This document shows positions 46,972 to 55,146 of a stretch of 64,000 bases of DNA, in pieces. This stretch comes from Pseudomonadota bacterium (GTDB lineage: Bacteria > Pseudomonadota > Gammaproteobacteria > Burkholderiales > Gallionellaceae). The stretch covers positions 4,838 to 68,837 of the forward strand of contig JAJXTL010000001.1 of NCBI GenBank assembly GCA_021783855.1, in the 5' to 3' direction. Each line of letters opens with the position of its first letter. The stretch's first letter is position 1. The notes under the pieces are model-generated. The model saw only the letters and a program-made list of their open reading frames with translations. It did no database searches and was not told the DNA's origin. Made by a program: the position numbers and the translations under genes.

Positions 46972-47493
46972 TCAGCGGGTGAACAGTGCAGTATTGCCGT
47001 GCTCGATGGCCTGTTCGACTTCCTCCTTGGTCAGAGGACCTTCGTGCTTGCCGGCCAGTTTTCCGTCCGGCGTGTACAGGAAACTGGTAGGCAGACCTGC
47101 CATGCCGCCGAAGTCGCTGGCAGTATCTTCGTTGCCGAGCACGATCGGATAGGAAAGCGCCTGGCTTTGAACCATCTCCAGGACCTCCGTGCGGGTCTTG
47201 TACATCACCGCCACGCCGATCACCTGCACATCCTTGTGCTGTTTCTGCAACGAGATGAGTTCAGGCATTTCCTGGATGCACGAGGGACACCAGGGCGCCC
47301 AGAAATTGACCAGTACCCATTTTCCATGAAGTCCCGACAAGTTGTAGCGCACACCTTCCTTGTCTTTTAGCGACCATTCACCGGCCCAGGCAGGCGAACC
47401 TGTCAGGAATGCAAACATGAATGCCGCGAACAACGCCCTTCTGTACAAAATGGCGCTGTTACGTGTTGGATTTGCGGTTTTGTTCGTCATCAT
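46972..47493 (-). CDS. TlpA/ResA-like exported thioredoxin
   Basis: This is a 173-residue protein with a Sec signal (FAAFMFAFLTGSPAWAGEWS, cut near residue 37) and a thioredoxin domain with the redox pair in VNFWAPWCPSCIQEMPELIS (WCPSC near residue 70). The cis-Pro loop is AGLPTSFLYTPDGKL. It is a likely periplasmic thiol reductase. It is immediately downstream of the outer-membrane gene, with a 12-base gap, so the pair probably acts together. Confidence 0.9.
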   Translation of the reverse strand: MMTNKTANPTRNSAILYRRALFAAFMFAFLTGSPAWAGEWSLKDKEGVRYNLSGLHGKWVLVNFWAPWCPSCIQEMPELISLQKQHKDVQVIGVAVMYKTRTEVLEMVQSQALSYPIVLGNEDTASDFGGMAGLPTSFLYTPDGKLAGKHEGPLTKEEVEQAIEHGNTALFTR

Positions 47494-47505
47494 TCGGGAA
47501 TGATA

Positions 47506-48540
47506 CTAGAAAGTCTGGTGCACGCCCAGAGTCGCGGTGTATTTCGGCACAAGTTGCAGTGAGCCGACATTCTGGTAGACGGGTAACTGGATGAATCCGT
47601 AGACCGACATGCCGCTACCGACACGCACCGACACGCCGGGCGCCAGGTAAGCCAGTGTGCCGCTACTCACCGGTGCGCCGGTCAACGCGTCGACCGGAAC
47701 GCCGGTTCCCTGATCGGCAGTACGACGGACAATGTTAAGTTGCAGCATGGGAGTGAACTTGGCGCCGAATCCGGCATGGCGGATGCCTGTGTTTAACGAG
47801 TAGGTGTCGCCGGGACGGTAGGTTCCGCTCGGTTCGTCCGCCAGGGGGGAAATAGCGTGTTGCGCAGTGCCCTGAACGAACCAGCCGAGGCTGCTGATCA
47901 GACCGGAAGTAAATGCACCCAGGATAATGTCGGTTGAGCCGGTGCCAAGTTGCAGACCTGAATCCAGTGGAGTACCGGCGCCGGCCCCCTCATTGAAGTT
48001 GGCGTTGGTGCCCCCGGTTGGCAGCTTGATTCCTGCAATCAGGCCGGTGGTATTGTCTGCAGAAAATCCGTTATAGCGACCGATGACACGCAGGTCACCT
48101 ATGCCGCCGCCGGAAGAGGTCGTGTAGTTTGCACCGTAATCGGCGCCGCCGTTGTTGGTGACGCCATTGGTTGCGTGCGTTCTATCCAGGTAGGGCACCT
48201 GGACACTGACTCCCCAGGCGTCACTGTTGTAGTTGACTGCGGCGGTGACGGTTTGTGTCTTTGTGGAGGTCTCTATTTCCTGACCGTTGGCGTACAAGGT
48301 GTTGATCAATGCGGCAGAGGGTTTGCTGTTGCCGTATATCATGTTGTTCTGGTCGATGGTGGTGTAGGACAGGTCGGCGGAGAAGCCGGGCGCAGTGCTG
48401 ACACCCTGGCTACCCCAGTCCGTGGAGAGCGTGCAGCCGCAGGAAGCGCAGGCAAACGCTTCGCTGCCGCCGACAAAAAAGGTGAGAGTCAGGGTGATAT
48501 TGAGTAAGGTCCGTGTCTGCAATTGTTTGGTGTGACGCAT
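47506..48540 (-). CDS. Outer-membrane beta-barrel protein with an N-terminal CxxCxC motif
   Basis: This is a 344-residue exported protein. The signal ends near residue 30 (GGSEAFACASCGCTLSTDWG), so the mature protein begins with CASCGC. After that the sequence is rich in G, N, T and aromatic residues in alternating strands, ending in TATLGVHQTF with the terminal Phe of outer-membrane barrels. It resembles the uncharacterised transporter-like proteins seen with TlpA genes. Substrate is unknown; the cysteine cluster could be reduced by the TlpA partner. Confidence 0.7.
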   Translation of the reverse strand: MRHTKQLQTRTLLNITLTLTFFVGGSEAFACASCGCTLSTDWGSQGVSTAPGFSADLSYTTIDQNNMIYGNSKPSAALINTLYANGQEIETSTKTQTVTAAVNYNSDAWGVSVQVPYLDRTHATNGVTNNGGADYGANYTTSSGGGIGDLRVIGRYNGFSADNTTGLIAGIKLPTGGTNANFNEGAGAGTPLDSGLQLGTGSTDIILGAFTSGLISSLGWFVQGTAQHAISPLADEPSGTYRPGDTYSLNTGIRHAGFGAKFTPMLQLNIVRRTADQGTGVPVDALTGAPVSSGTLAYLAPGVSVRVGSGMSVYGFIQLPVYQNVGSLQLVPKYTATLGVHQTF

Positions 48541-48706
48541 TGATGCTCCCTGTGATTTGTTATTGATATATTCGTTTTAAATTTTATATGAAAGACAGCC
48601 TTGCGCTATGCGGCATATTGTCGCAGGCCGGATTGATGAGCGGATGAATGGCATTCGGGGCGCCGAATCGGTTATGCTGCGCGGGTTTTGCAACGCAGGA
48701 TTGTTT

Positions 48707-50212
48707 ATGAGTTTATGGAATAACGGACTGGCCTTGCTGGCAGGCGCGCTCTGTGTGTTTGGCTTCGCGCCATTCGGCGTTTACCCGGCGCCAATTCTGG
48801 CGCTGGCGGTGTTGTTCGCCCTGTGGGGCAGCGCCGGCACTACGCGAGCGGCAGCGGGCCTGGGTTTTTCATTTGGTCTTGGTCTGTTTGTAGCCGGGAT
48901 AAACTGGATTTATGTCGCATTGCACGATTTCGGCGGCATGCCGGTCTGGCTGGCAGGGCCCGCCACGCTGCTGTTTGCGGCGTTTCTTGCGCTGTTCCCG
49001 GCGCTGGCGGGCTATATTCAGGCGCGTATGGCGGACACGCCGCCAGCGATACGCATGGCGCTGGTGATGCCGGCTTGTTGGGTGCTGATCGAATGGCTGC
49101 GCGGCATGATCTTCACCGGTTTTCCGTGGCTGACGCTGGGTTATGCGCACAGCGGCAGTCCGCTGGCAGGTTATGCGCCTCTGCTCGGCGCGTATGGCGT
49201 GTCGCTGGTGGCGGCGGTATGCGCGGGTCTTCTGGCGGTATTATGGCGCGAACGGCGGAACCAGCGTGGGCAACTCGCCCTGGCGGCGTTCGTTGTTTTG
49301 TGGGTGGCGGGTTCGCTGCTGCGCGGTGTTGCCTGGACTCATCCACAGGGTTCGCCCTTCACCGTGTCGCTGCTGCAGGGCAATATCGGTCAGGACACCA
49401 AGTTCAAGGAAGAGTCGCTGAATGACACGCTGGACACCTATCGGCGGCTGGTGATGCAAAATCCGGCAAAACTCACCGTACTGCCGGAAACCGCGTTGCC
49501 GATGATGGAGGACGAGGTGCCGCAAAGTTTGATTGATGAGTTGCGCGACAATGCCAGACAGAACGGCGGCGATGTGTTGATCGGTGTATTCGAGCGAGAT
49601 AGGGGCGGCTACTACAACAGCGTGTTTACCCTGGGGGTTTCGGAAAATGCCTTTGTTGCGGCACAGCATTACCGCAAGCACCATCTGGTGATATTCGGCG
49701 AGTATATCCCGTTGCGTCCGGTGTTCGGCTGGCTGATCAACGAGGTGCTGCATATCCCGATGGGCGATCTGGCGCGCGGCGATTTAAGACAGGCGCCGCT
49801 CGTCGTCGCCGGGCAGCGCGTGGCGGTGGACATCTGCTATGAGGACGTGTTCGGCGAGGAAATCATCAGTGCGTTGCCGCAGGCGAGCTTGCTGGTGAAC
49901 ATGACCAACGATGCCTGGTACGGGGATTCCAATGCCGCCGCACAGCATAATCAGATGTCGCAACTGCGCGCGCTGGAAACGGGTCGCATGATGCTGCGCG
50001 CCACCAATACCGGCGTGACTTCCATCATCGGGGTGAACGGAAAGATATTGCAGCAGCTGCCGCAGCACCGCCAGGGCGTGCTGCAAGGCATGGCGCAGGG
50101 CTATGACGGCAGTACGCCTTATGTCATGTGGGGAAATGCGGCGGTGCTATCGCTGATTGCGCTGATGCTGGCCGGTTCCTTGTGGCTGGGCCGCAAGCCA
50201 TCAAGAAGGTAA
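48707..50212 (+). CDS. lnt: Apolipoprotein N-acyltransferase Lnt
   Basis: Lnt adds the third acyl chain to outer-membrane lipoproteins in the inner membrane. From the ATG at 48707 it has 501 residues: about eight membrane segments, then the nitrilase domain with the catalytic triad Glu (LTVLPETALPMMEDE), Lys (in HYRKHHLVIFGEYIPLRPVF) and Cys (VAVDICYEDVFGEE). The open frame to 48608 is not conserved at its start. The downstream hairpin ends the transcript. Confidence 0.94.
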   Translation: MSLWNNGLALLAGALCVFGFAPFGVYPAPILALAVLFALWGSAGTTRAAAGLGFSFGLGLFVAGINWIYVALHDFGGMPVWLAGPATLLFAAFLALFPALAGYIQARMADTPPAIRMALVMPACWVLIEWLRGMIFTGFPWLTLGYAHSGSPLAGYAPLLGAYGVSLVAAVCAGLLAVLWRERRNQRGQLALAAFVVLWVAGSLLRGVAWTHPQGSPFTVSLLQGNIGQDTKFKEESLNDTLDTYRRLVMQNPAKLTVLPETALPMMEDEVPQSLIDELRDNARQNGGDVLIGVFERDRGGYYNSVFTLGVSENAFVAAQHYRKHHLVIFGEYIPLRPVFGWLINEVLHIPMGDLARGDLRQAPLVVAGQRVAVDICYEDVFGEEIISALPQASLLVNMTNDAWYGDSNAAAQHNQMSQLRALETGRMMLRATNTGVTSIIGVNGKILQQLPQHRQGVLQGMAQGYDGSTPYVMWGNAAVLSLIALMLAGSLWLGRKPSRR

Positions 50213-50221
50213 ATGACGCGG

Positions 50222-50253
50222 CCACTCGCGGTCGATTCCGGCGAGTGGATTTT
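50222..50253 (+). terminator. Intrinsic terminator after lnt
   Basis: CCACTCGC (50222-50229), an 11-base loop, GCGAGTGG (50241-50248) and then ATTTT. The position 10 bases after the lnt stop fits. Confidence 0.55.
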
Positions 50254-50270
50254 AAATGCGTAAACTTTTC

Positions 50271-50693
50271 TTAGTACTCGGCTTCCTTGACCTGTGGCAG
50301 GCCTTCGGATTCCCAGCGGGTATAGCCGCCGGCAAGATTCAGCACGTCCTTGAAACCCATCATCTGCAATACGGCGGCAGCCATTGCCGAACGACCGCTG
50401 GTTGCGCAATAGACGACGATCTGCTGGTCGCGTGCGCCGGACAGGGGAGGGTAATGTTTCGGGTAACCGGTGTCGGCGGCCGCTTCGATGATGCCGCGCG
50501 GCACCAGATGTGCGCTGCTGATATGACCGTGTTCGAATTCGGCTGACTCACGCACGTCAACCAGCACGAAGTTTTCTTTGGCGTCCAGTTTGGCTTTGAG
50601 TTCGGCTGGTGTGATTTCCTTGACGCAGGATTTGGCGGCCTTGACAAAGTCCATCAGGCCGACAGGCTGTTCGGGTTTGAAAGTGTTATACAT
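50271..50693 (-). CDS. Rhodanese-like sulfurtransferase
   Basis: This is a 140-residue single-domain rhodanese. The substrate-side motif is LVDVRESAEFEHGHISSAHL, and the catalytic loop VYCATSGRSAMAAAVLQ has the sulfur-carrying Cys. The end, LNLAGGYTRWESEGLPQV, is the usual final helix. It is cytoplasmic, with no signal peptide. The partner is unknown. It is convergent with lnt. The 292 bases to 50985 contain AT-rich sequence and only a weak minus-strand frame (50771-51001). Confidence 0.9.
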   Translation of the reverse strand: MYNTFKPEQPVGLMDFVKAAKSCVKEITPAELKAKLDAKENFVLVDVRESAEFEHGHISSAHLVPRGIIEAAADTGYPKHYPPLSGARDQQIVVYCATSGRSAMAAAVLQMMGFKDVLNLAGGYTRWESEGLPQVKEAEY

Positions 50694-50985
50694 GTTCTCT
50701 CCTTAAGTGTTGATCAAATGATTCATGGTTCGCCCGGTATTGTAATGGTTAAGGGCGTAAAATAATCCTGCTATTCAGTGTGGGTTTCTGGCGCGGCCTT
50801 GAATCTGATCGGGTCAACTGTTGTCATTGCCGAGACCTCCCCTCGAACGAAGTTATAAAAACAGTATGCTATATGCGCATCGTGTCGTGAAGCAGATGAA
50901 AGATCAAGTTTAAAGTTGATTGTAATGTCGGCATTCTCTATTACGTCATAAAATATTCCCATTGGAATAATCGGAAAATAACGTA

Positions 50986-51279
50986 ATGACACCATCACCA
51001 AGCGCTGACTGGGTGTGTTATCTGCTGCGCTGCGCTGATGATACGCTGTATTGCGGCATCACCAACGATCTGGAAAAACGTCTTGCCGCGCACAACGCCG
51101 GTATTGCGGCGAAATACACCCGTGCGCGCGGCCCGGTGGAGCTGGTGTTCACGGAGTCCTGTACGGACAGGTCTGATGCATCGAAACGCGAGATGGCGAT
51201 CAAGAATCTGACGCGCACCGACAAACTGGTGCTGATCGAATCGGCATTGTCGTTCCCGCGTAAGCGGGAAACCAGATAA
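50986..51279 (+). CDS. GIY-YIG nuclease-domain protein (UPF0213 type)
   Basis: This is a 97-residue protein consisting of one GIY-YIG domain: WVCYLLRCADDTLYCGITND, then LEKRLAAHNAGIAAKYTRAR and LVFTESCTDRSDASKREMAI. The first motif replaces GIY with VCY and YIG with YCG, as in YhbQ-like proteins. Function is unclear, with nuclease activity reported for relatives. Its last 10 codons (SALSFPRKRETR) run into the palindromic repeat at 51253, so the original 3' end was probably altered. Confidence 0.85.
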   Translation: MTPSPSADWVCYLLRCADDTLYCGITNDLEKRLAAHNAGIAAKYTRARGPVELVFTESCTDRSDASKREMAIKNLTRTDKLVLIESALSFPRKRETR

Positions 51280-51312
51280 ATAAATGTAATGGATTCCCGC
51301 CTTCGCGGGAAT
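51253..51312. repeat. Paired TTCCCGC-n4-GCGGGAA palindromic repeats
   Basis: TTCCCGC-GTAA-GCGGGAA at 51253-51270 and ATTCCCGC-CTTC-GCGGGAAT at 51293-51312 are two copies of one hairpin family. A third copy lies inside the mod gene at 55325-55344. They overlap the 3' end of the GIY-YIG gene. Confidence 0.8.
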
Positions 51313-51368
51313 GACGAATAAACCAGCGTTTTACAGGGCTGCCGGATCTAAGTAAACGCTGATTTATG

Positions 51369-51437
51369 GTCATTTCGAGCAAAGCGATAAATCTAACAAC
51401 TTGATTTATAAAGATTTCTCTATGCGCTCGGAATGAC
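51369..51437. repeat. Inverted-repeat element (GTCATTTCGAGC type)
   Basis: GTCATTTCGAGC (51369-51380) and GCTCGGAATGAC (51426-51437) match as an inverted pair at 11 of 12 bases around an AT-rich centre, a common intergenic repeat type. It lies downstream of dctM. Confidence 0.6.
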
Positions 51438-51476
51438 AAAGGAGGGCGGTTTCAAGCACCAAGTGCTATCCTGATT

Positions 51477-52766
51477 CTATTTGTAGAGCAGGTGGGGCAG
51501 CCAGGTGGAAATGGCGGGAACATAAGTGATCAGTCCGAGATAGACCAGCATTACGCCCACCCACGGCAAGGTCGCGATCGACACCTCGGTTAGCCCCTCC
51601 TTTGCCAGATGGCTCGCGACAAACAGATTTAGCCCCACCGGCGGATGGATCATGCCGATTTCCATGTTGACCACCATGATGATGCCCAGATGTATCGGGT
51701 CGATTCCCATGGTTCTGGCGATCGGCAGAAACAGCGGTGCCAGAATCAGCACGATGGAGGTCGGCTCCATGAACTGTCCTGCGGCGAGCAGGGCAAAATT
51801 CACCATCAGCAGAAACATCCAGGGTTGCAGGTTTTGTGCGATTACCCACTGCGACATACTTTGCGGGATTTGTTCCGAGGTCATCAGGAACGAGAATAGG
51901 ATCGCGTTGGTGATGATGTAGAGCAGCATCGCGCTGGTGTTGGCGGCACTCAGCAGCGTTTTGGGTACCTGCCGCCATGAGAGATCGCCGTAGAAGAACT
52001 TGGCCGCGACGAAGGCGTATACGGCAGCGACGGCCGCTGCTTCCGTGGGGGTGAACAGTCCGCCATAGATGCCGCCTATCACCAGTACCACCATGAATAT
52101 TCCGCCCCATGCGTCCCTGAATGAATGCCAGAATTCGGCGGCTGTCGGTTTGGGCGCGGTCGGGAAATTTTTTCGTTTGGCCTGCACGAATACCAGCGCC
52201 ATCATGATGACGGCGAGCAAAATTCCCGGCACGATGCCTGCGATGAACAGCTTGCCCGCGCTCTCTGAGGTGGCCACCGCGTAAATGATCATCACAATGG
52301 AGGGCGGAATCAATATGCCAAGCGAGCCTGAGGAGGTGATTACGCCGACGGAAAAGCGCTTGGGGTAACCTGCCTTGATCATGGCAGGCAGCATCACCGA
52401 ACCGATCGCCATCACGGTAGCGGGGCTGGAGCCGGAGATGGTGGCGAAGAAGGCGCAGGCCAGCACCGCCGCCATTGCCATGCCTCCCGGCATCCAGCCG
52501 ACCAGATTGCCGGCAAAACGCACGATGCGGGAGGCGATTTTGCCGTCGATCAGGAACTGGCCGGACAGCACGAAAAACGGCACGGCCATGATCGAAAAGC
52601 TCTCAAGCCCGGTGAACAGACGCTGCGAGATGATGTTCACTGTCTCAAAGGAAAATGAGGAAAAGGCCAGCAGATAAATCAACACGGTAGTGCCGAGCGC
52701 GATGGAAATCGGCGTGCTGGTGAGCAGCAGCACCAGCAGGATGGAGAGGATCAGGATGGCGGTCAT
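51477..52766 (-). CDS. dctM: TRAP transporter large permease DctM
   Basis: This is the main membrane channel of a TRAP transporter. It has 429 residues and about 12 hydrophobic segments, starting MTAILILSILLVLLLTSTPI. The conserved DctM stretches include SFSIMAVPFFVLSGQFLIDG, FATISGSSPATVMAIGSVML and SGSLGILIPPSIVMIIYAVA. Further to the C-terminus, MEPTSIVLILAPLFLPIARTMG and IGMIHPPVGLNLFVASHLA are typical too. It starts inside dctQ (four-base overlap). The substrate, likely a C4-dicarboxylate or other carboxylate, is not set by sequence. Confidence 0.94.
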   Translation of the reverse strand: MTAILILSILLVLLLTSTPISIALGTTVLIYLLAFSSFSFETVNIISQRLFTGLESFSIMAVPFFVLSGQFLIDGKIASRIVRFAGNLVGWMPGGMAMAAVLACAFFATISGSSPATVMAIGSVMLPAMIKAGYPKRFSVGVITSSGSLGILIPPSIVMIIYAVATSESAGKLFIAGIVPGILLAVIMMALVFVQAKRKNFPTAPKPTAAEFWHSFRDAWGGIFMVVLVIGGIYGGLFTPTEAAAVAAVYAFVAAKFFYGDLSWRQVPKTLLSAANTSAMLLYIITNAILFSFLMTSEQIPQSMSQWVIAQNLQPWMFLLMVNFALLAAGQFMEPTSIVLILAPLFLPIARTMGIDPIHLGIIMVVNMEIGMIHPPVGLNLFVASHLAKEGLTEVSIATLPWVGVMLVYLGLITYVPAISTWLPHLLYK

Positions 52767-53293
52767 GTGGCTGCCTCGTCGATATGTCCGCCGAAGCTGT
52801 GGGCGGGCAAGGCACCGTGTTTGATGAAACCTGCCAGCACTTGTCCGAAGCGGTAGCACATCAGGCCTGAGCCGAAGGGAATCGCCAGGTAGACGATCCA
52901 CATCGGCATTTCCATGTCAGGCGAAACTTGTCCTGTGCCGTAAATGAAGATCACCCAGCGTGCACCGAAAAAAGCGATAGAGCCGGTGAAGATCATGCCC
53001 AGCGACAAGGCCGTGATAATCATCATACGGCGTATCGACGGGCGCACCCAGTTGACCAGAAAGTCCACGCCGATGTGGATGCCGGTGCGCACGCCGTAAG
53101 CCGCGCCGAATTTGGCCATCCAGATGAACAGATAAATGGTGAGTTCCTGGGCCCAGTCTATGCCGACTCCCGTGGTATAGCGCATCACCACGGCGGTGAA
53201 GGTGATCAGCGTGGCGGCAGCCATGAAGCTGGCAATCAGGAATTCCTCGAAGTGATTCAGCAAGCGATTGATCATTGCAATTTCCGTCCACAT
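52763..53293 (-). CDS. dctQ: TRAP transporter small permease DctQ
   Basis: This is the four-helix partner of DctM, with 176 residues from 53293 or 170 from the ATG at 53275. The membrane segments are at about 18-40, 50-70, 90-110 and 135-155. The family motif is IDWAQELTIYLFIWMAKFGA. It has a four-base overlap with dctM. A hairpin separates it from dctP. Confidence 0.9.
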   Translation of the reverse strand: MWTEIAMINRLLNHFEEFLIASFMAAATLITFTAVVMRYTTGVGIDWAQELTIYLFIWMAKFGAAYGVRTGIHIGVDFLVNWVRPSIRRMMIITALSLGMIFTGSIAFFGARWVIFIYGTGQVSPDMEMPMWIVYLAIPFGSGLMCYRFGQVLAGFIKHGALPAHSFGGHIDEAAT

Positions 53294-53301
53294 CAGTAGT
53301 G

Positions 53302-53354
53302 GCGTGATTTGTCACGCCCTTGCTTGCAACAAGTAAGGGGGCGATAAATCACGC
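53302..53354 (-). promoter_or_regulatory. Inverted repeat between dctP and dctQ
   Basis: GCGTGATTT (53302-53310) and AAATCACGC (53346-53354) are exact complements around a 35-base centre that has its own short hairpin. It overlaps the dctP stop codon. It may end part of the dctP transcripts or stabilise them, giving more binding protein than permease, as is common in binding-protein operons. Confidence 0.45.
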
Positions 53355-54404
53355 ACCTGCTTGTTGTTTTTTCTTCGCGGCCTGGGGGGCAGGTTTGGCG
53401 GTCTGCTCACGTGCGACCTGCGCGGCAGTCGCATTGGCACTCTGGATCAAATCGGCGCCGATCACGGATTCAAATTCCTTCTGCAAGGGTTGCAAGGTTT
53501 TCTGCCATTCTGCACGTTCCGCCGGGGTCAATTGATAGACGGTAGTGGTCCTGGCGGCGATAACTTTAGCCAGTGCATTATCGTTGTCCTGTTGCGCGAT
53601 GTCGCGCTCATAGGCGGTGGCTTCTCTCATGGCTTGCGTGAGTTCGCTGCGTACATCGGCAGGCAGTCCGTCCCAGAATTTTTTGTTTACAATCACCGCA
53701 TAACCCAGATAGCCGTGGTTGGACAGGGTCATGTGCTTTTGTACTTCATTCATTTTCTGGGTATAGAAATTGGATACCGGATTCTCCGTGCCATCCACCA
53801 CGCCCTGTTGCAAGGCGGTGTACACCTCGCTGAACGCCATTACCTGCGGGTTGGCGCCGAGCGCCTTCATTTGTGCGCTCAATACCTTGGAGGATTGAAT
53901 GCGCATCTTCAGGCCGGAAAAGTCGGCTACCGTATGCATGGGCTTGTTGGAGCTCATCTGCTTGAAGCCGTTGTCCCAGAAGGTCAGGCCGGTTACGCCT
54001 TTGGTCTCCAGTTTGGCGAACAGCTTTTTGCCCACCTCGCCGTCCATCACGCGGTGCAGGGCTACCTGATCGGGAAACAGAAAGGGCAGGTCAAATAATT
54101 CAAATTCACGCGCGCCCATCGGGCCGAACTTGGATAATGAGGGAGCCAGCATCTGCACCGCGCCGCTTTGCAACGCTTCGATTTCTTCGCGATCCTTGTA
54201 GAGTTGGCTGTTGGGGTAGACTTCGACCTTCACTTTTCCATGGGTCAGTTTTTCGGCGAGCAGCTTGAAGCGTTCTGCAGCTTGTCCCTTGGGTGTGTCA
54301 GGGGCGACTACATGGCTGAATTTGATGATGATTTCACCTGCGGCATTGGCTGCCCCGCAAAACCCCAAGGCCAGTGCAAACATCATTGCAACATGTAGTT
54401 TCAT
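53349..54404 (-). CDS. dctP: TRAP transporter solute-binding protein DctP
   Basis: This is a 351-residue periplasmic binding protein with a signal peptide (MKLHVAMMFALALGFCGAAN, cut near AANAAG). The typical DctP body starts IIIKFSHVVAPDTPKGQAAE, with RFKLLAEKLTHGKVKVEVYP, NSQLYKDREEIEALQSGAVQ and the substrate-binding Arg in LKMRIQSSKVLSAQMKALGA. A helical C-terminal tail rich in A, K and Q follows and is about 30 residues longer than usual. It is the first gene of dctPQM. Confidence 0.93.
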   Translation of the reverse strand: MKLHVAMMFALALGFCGAANAAGEIIIKFSHVVAPDTPKGQAAERFKLLAEKLTHGKVKVEVYPNSQLYKDREEIEALQSGAVQMLAPSLSKFGPMGAREFELFDLPFLFPDQVALHRVMDGEVGKKLFAKLETKGVTGLTFWDNGFKQMSSNKPMHTVADFSGLKMRIQSSKVLSAQMKALGANPQVMAFSEVYTALQQGVVDGTENPVSNFYTQKMNEVQKHMTLSNHGYLGYAVIVNKKFWDGLPADVRSELTQAMREATAYERDIAQQDNDNALAKVIAARTTTVYQLTPAERAEWQKTLQPLQKEFESVIGADLIQSANATAAQVAREQTAKPAPQAAKKKQQAGA

Positions 54405-54592
54405 GATTATCTCTCCCGAGTGAATTATTTTCAGCGACAGCTGTCGTGAACGGGAATATACGAGTGTTGCTGCCGGAGCGCCAGCCTGATAAACAAAAAT
54501 TGAAAAAATAATTATATCGGTGCATCTGGTTCTGCTCGTTGAATAGTCGGTTTCAATCCTAATGTCAGCGGAAAGATAGACAAATGCAAAAG

Positions 54593-54636
54593 GCTGGTAA
54601 CGCTACTGAGTAAATTTACTCAGTAGCGTTACCAGC
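54593..54636. promoter_or_regulatory. Perfect 44-bp palindrome without loop, downstream of the HTH regulator
   Basis: The left arm GCTGGTAACGCTACTGAGTA (54593 onward, continuing AA) pairs perfectly with the right arm ending at 54636; the 22-base arms meet at the centre. It lies 9 bases after the regulator stop codon, and in the regulator direction CTTTTG follows, so it can act as a terminator. Half of it matches the regulator's own operator at 55050 (14 of 16 bases), so it may also be a binding site. Confidence 0.65.
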
Positions 54637-54645
54637 TATGAAAAT

Positions 54646-55047
54646 TCATTTTTCTGTCGGAAATGCCTTGGCGAATGCCTGAATTACCTCGCGCACCACC
54701 TTGCGTTGCGGGGCAGGAAGGCTAAGAAACGCCTCAAACACTTCGCGCTCCTGATAGCCGATGCCTTCGTCCCAGCGGGCATGATCCGATTTTATCGCTT
54801 GCTTGATTTCCAGGCCGAAGGTCAATTCTTCTGGTGGTACGCGTAACCATTTCGCTAAGGCCAAAATTTTGTCGTGGCGTGGAATAGACTGACCCTTCAG
54901 CCACTTGTTTACCCCGTGCAACGTAACTCCCTTGCCGTAATATCGTTGATTGAACTCTCGCTCTAACACAGCGGCCTCTGGTCTATAGCCCGCCTTCTCT
55001 ATAGCACTACGTAACCGTTCGGCAAATTTCTGTTGTGGGGTTTTCAT
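54646..55047 (-). CDS. HTH regulator of the type III restriction-modification locus
   Basis: This is a 133-residue DNA-binding protein. An N-terminal helical region (MKTPQQKFAERLRSAIEKAG) leads into a phage-type HTH near residues 35-65 (GKGVTLHGVNKWLKGQSIPR, then HDKILALAKWLRVPPEELTF). The C-terminal half has helices for dimerisation. It is divergent from mod with 99 bases between them, and GTTACG-based inverted repeats lie in that gap. It is likely an autorepressor and controller of mod, like C proteins of type II systems, but it is not a known C-protein type. Confidence 0.8.
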   Translation of the reverse strand: MKTPQQKFAERLRSAIEKAGYRPEAAVLEREFNQRYYGKGVTLHGVNKWLKGQSIPRHDKILALAKWLRVPPEELTFGLEIKQAIKSDHARWDEGIGYQEREVFEAFLSLPAPQRKVVREVIQAFAKAFPTEK

Positions 55048-55049
55048 GC

Positions 55050-55086
55050 GGTTACGTTACTGAGTTGCAATGCAAGCAACGTAACC
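55050..55086. promoter_or_regulatory. Operator O1 of the HTH regulator
   Basis: GGTTACGTT (55050-55058) and AACGTAACC (55078-55086) form a perfect 9-base inverted repeat. It starts three bases from the regulator's start codon, so a bound protein would block its own expression. Confidence 0.6.
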
Positions 55087-55116
55087 AACATTAAAGTTCA
55101 GCCATGAGATAGACTA

Positions 55117-55141
55117 TTAGTTACGCAAATTACGTAACTAA
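55117..55141. promoter_or_regulatory. Operator O2 in front of mod
   Basis: TTAGTTACG (55117-55125), a 7-base spacer, CGTAACTAA (55133-55141). The arms share GTTACG/CGTAAC with O1. It ends six bases before the mod ATG, so it covers the likely ribosome site or promoter of mod. Confidence 0.6.
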
Positions 55142-55146
55142 TCACG

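Noticed and set aside
50771..51001. Minus-strand ORF of 76 residues between rhodanese and GIY-YIG genes
   Set aside because: No ribosome site, overlap with the GIY-YIG start, and composition like noncoding DNA.
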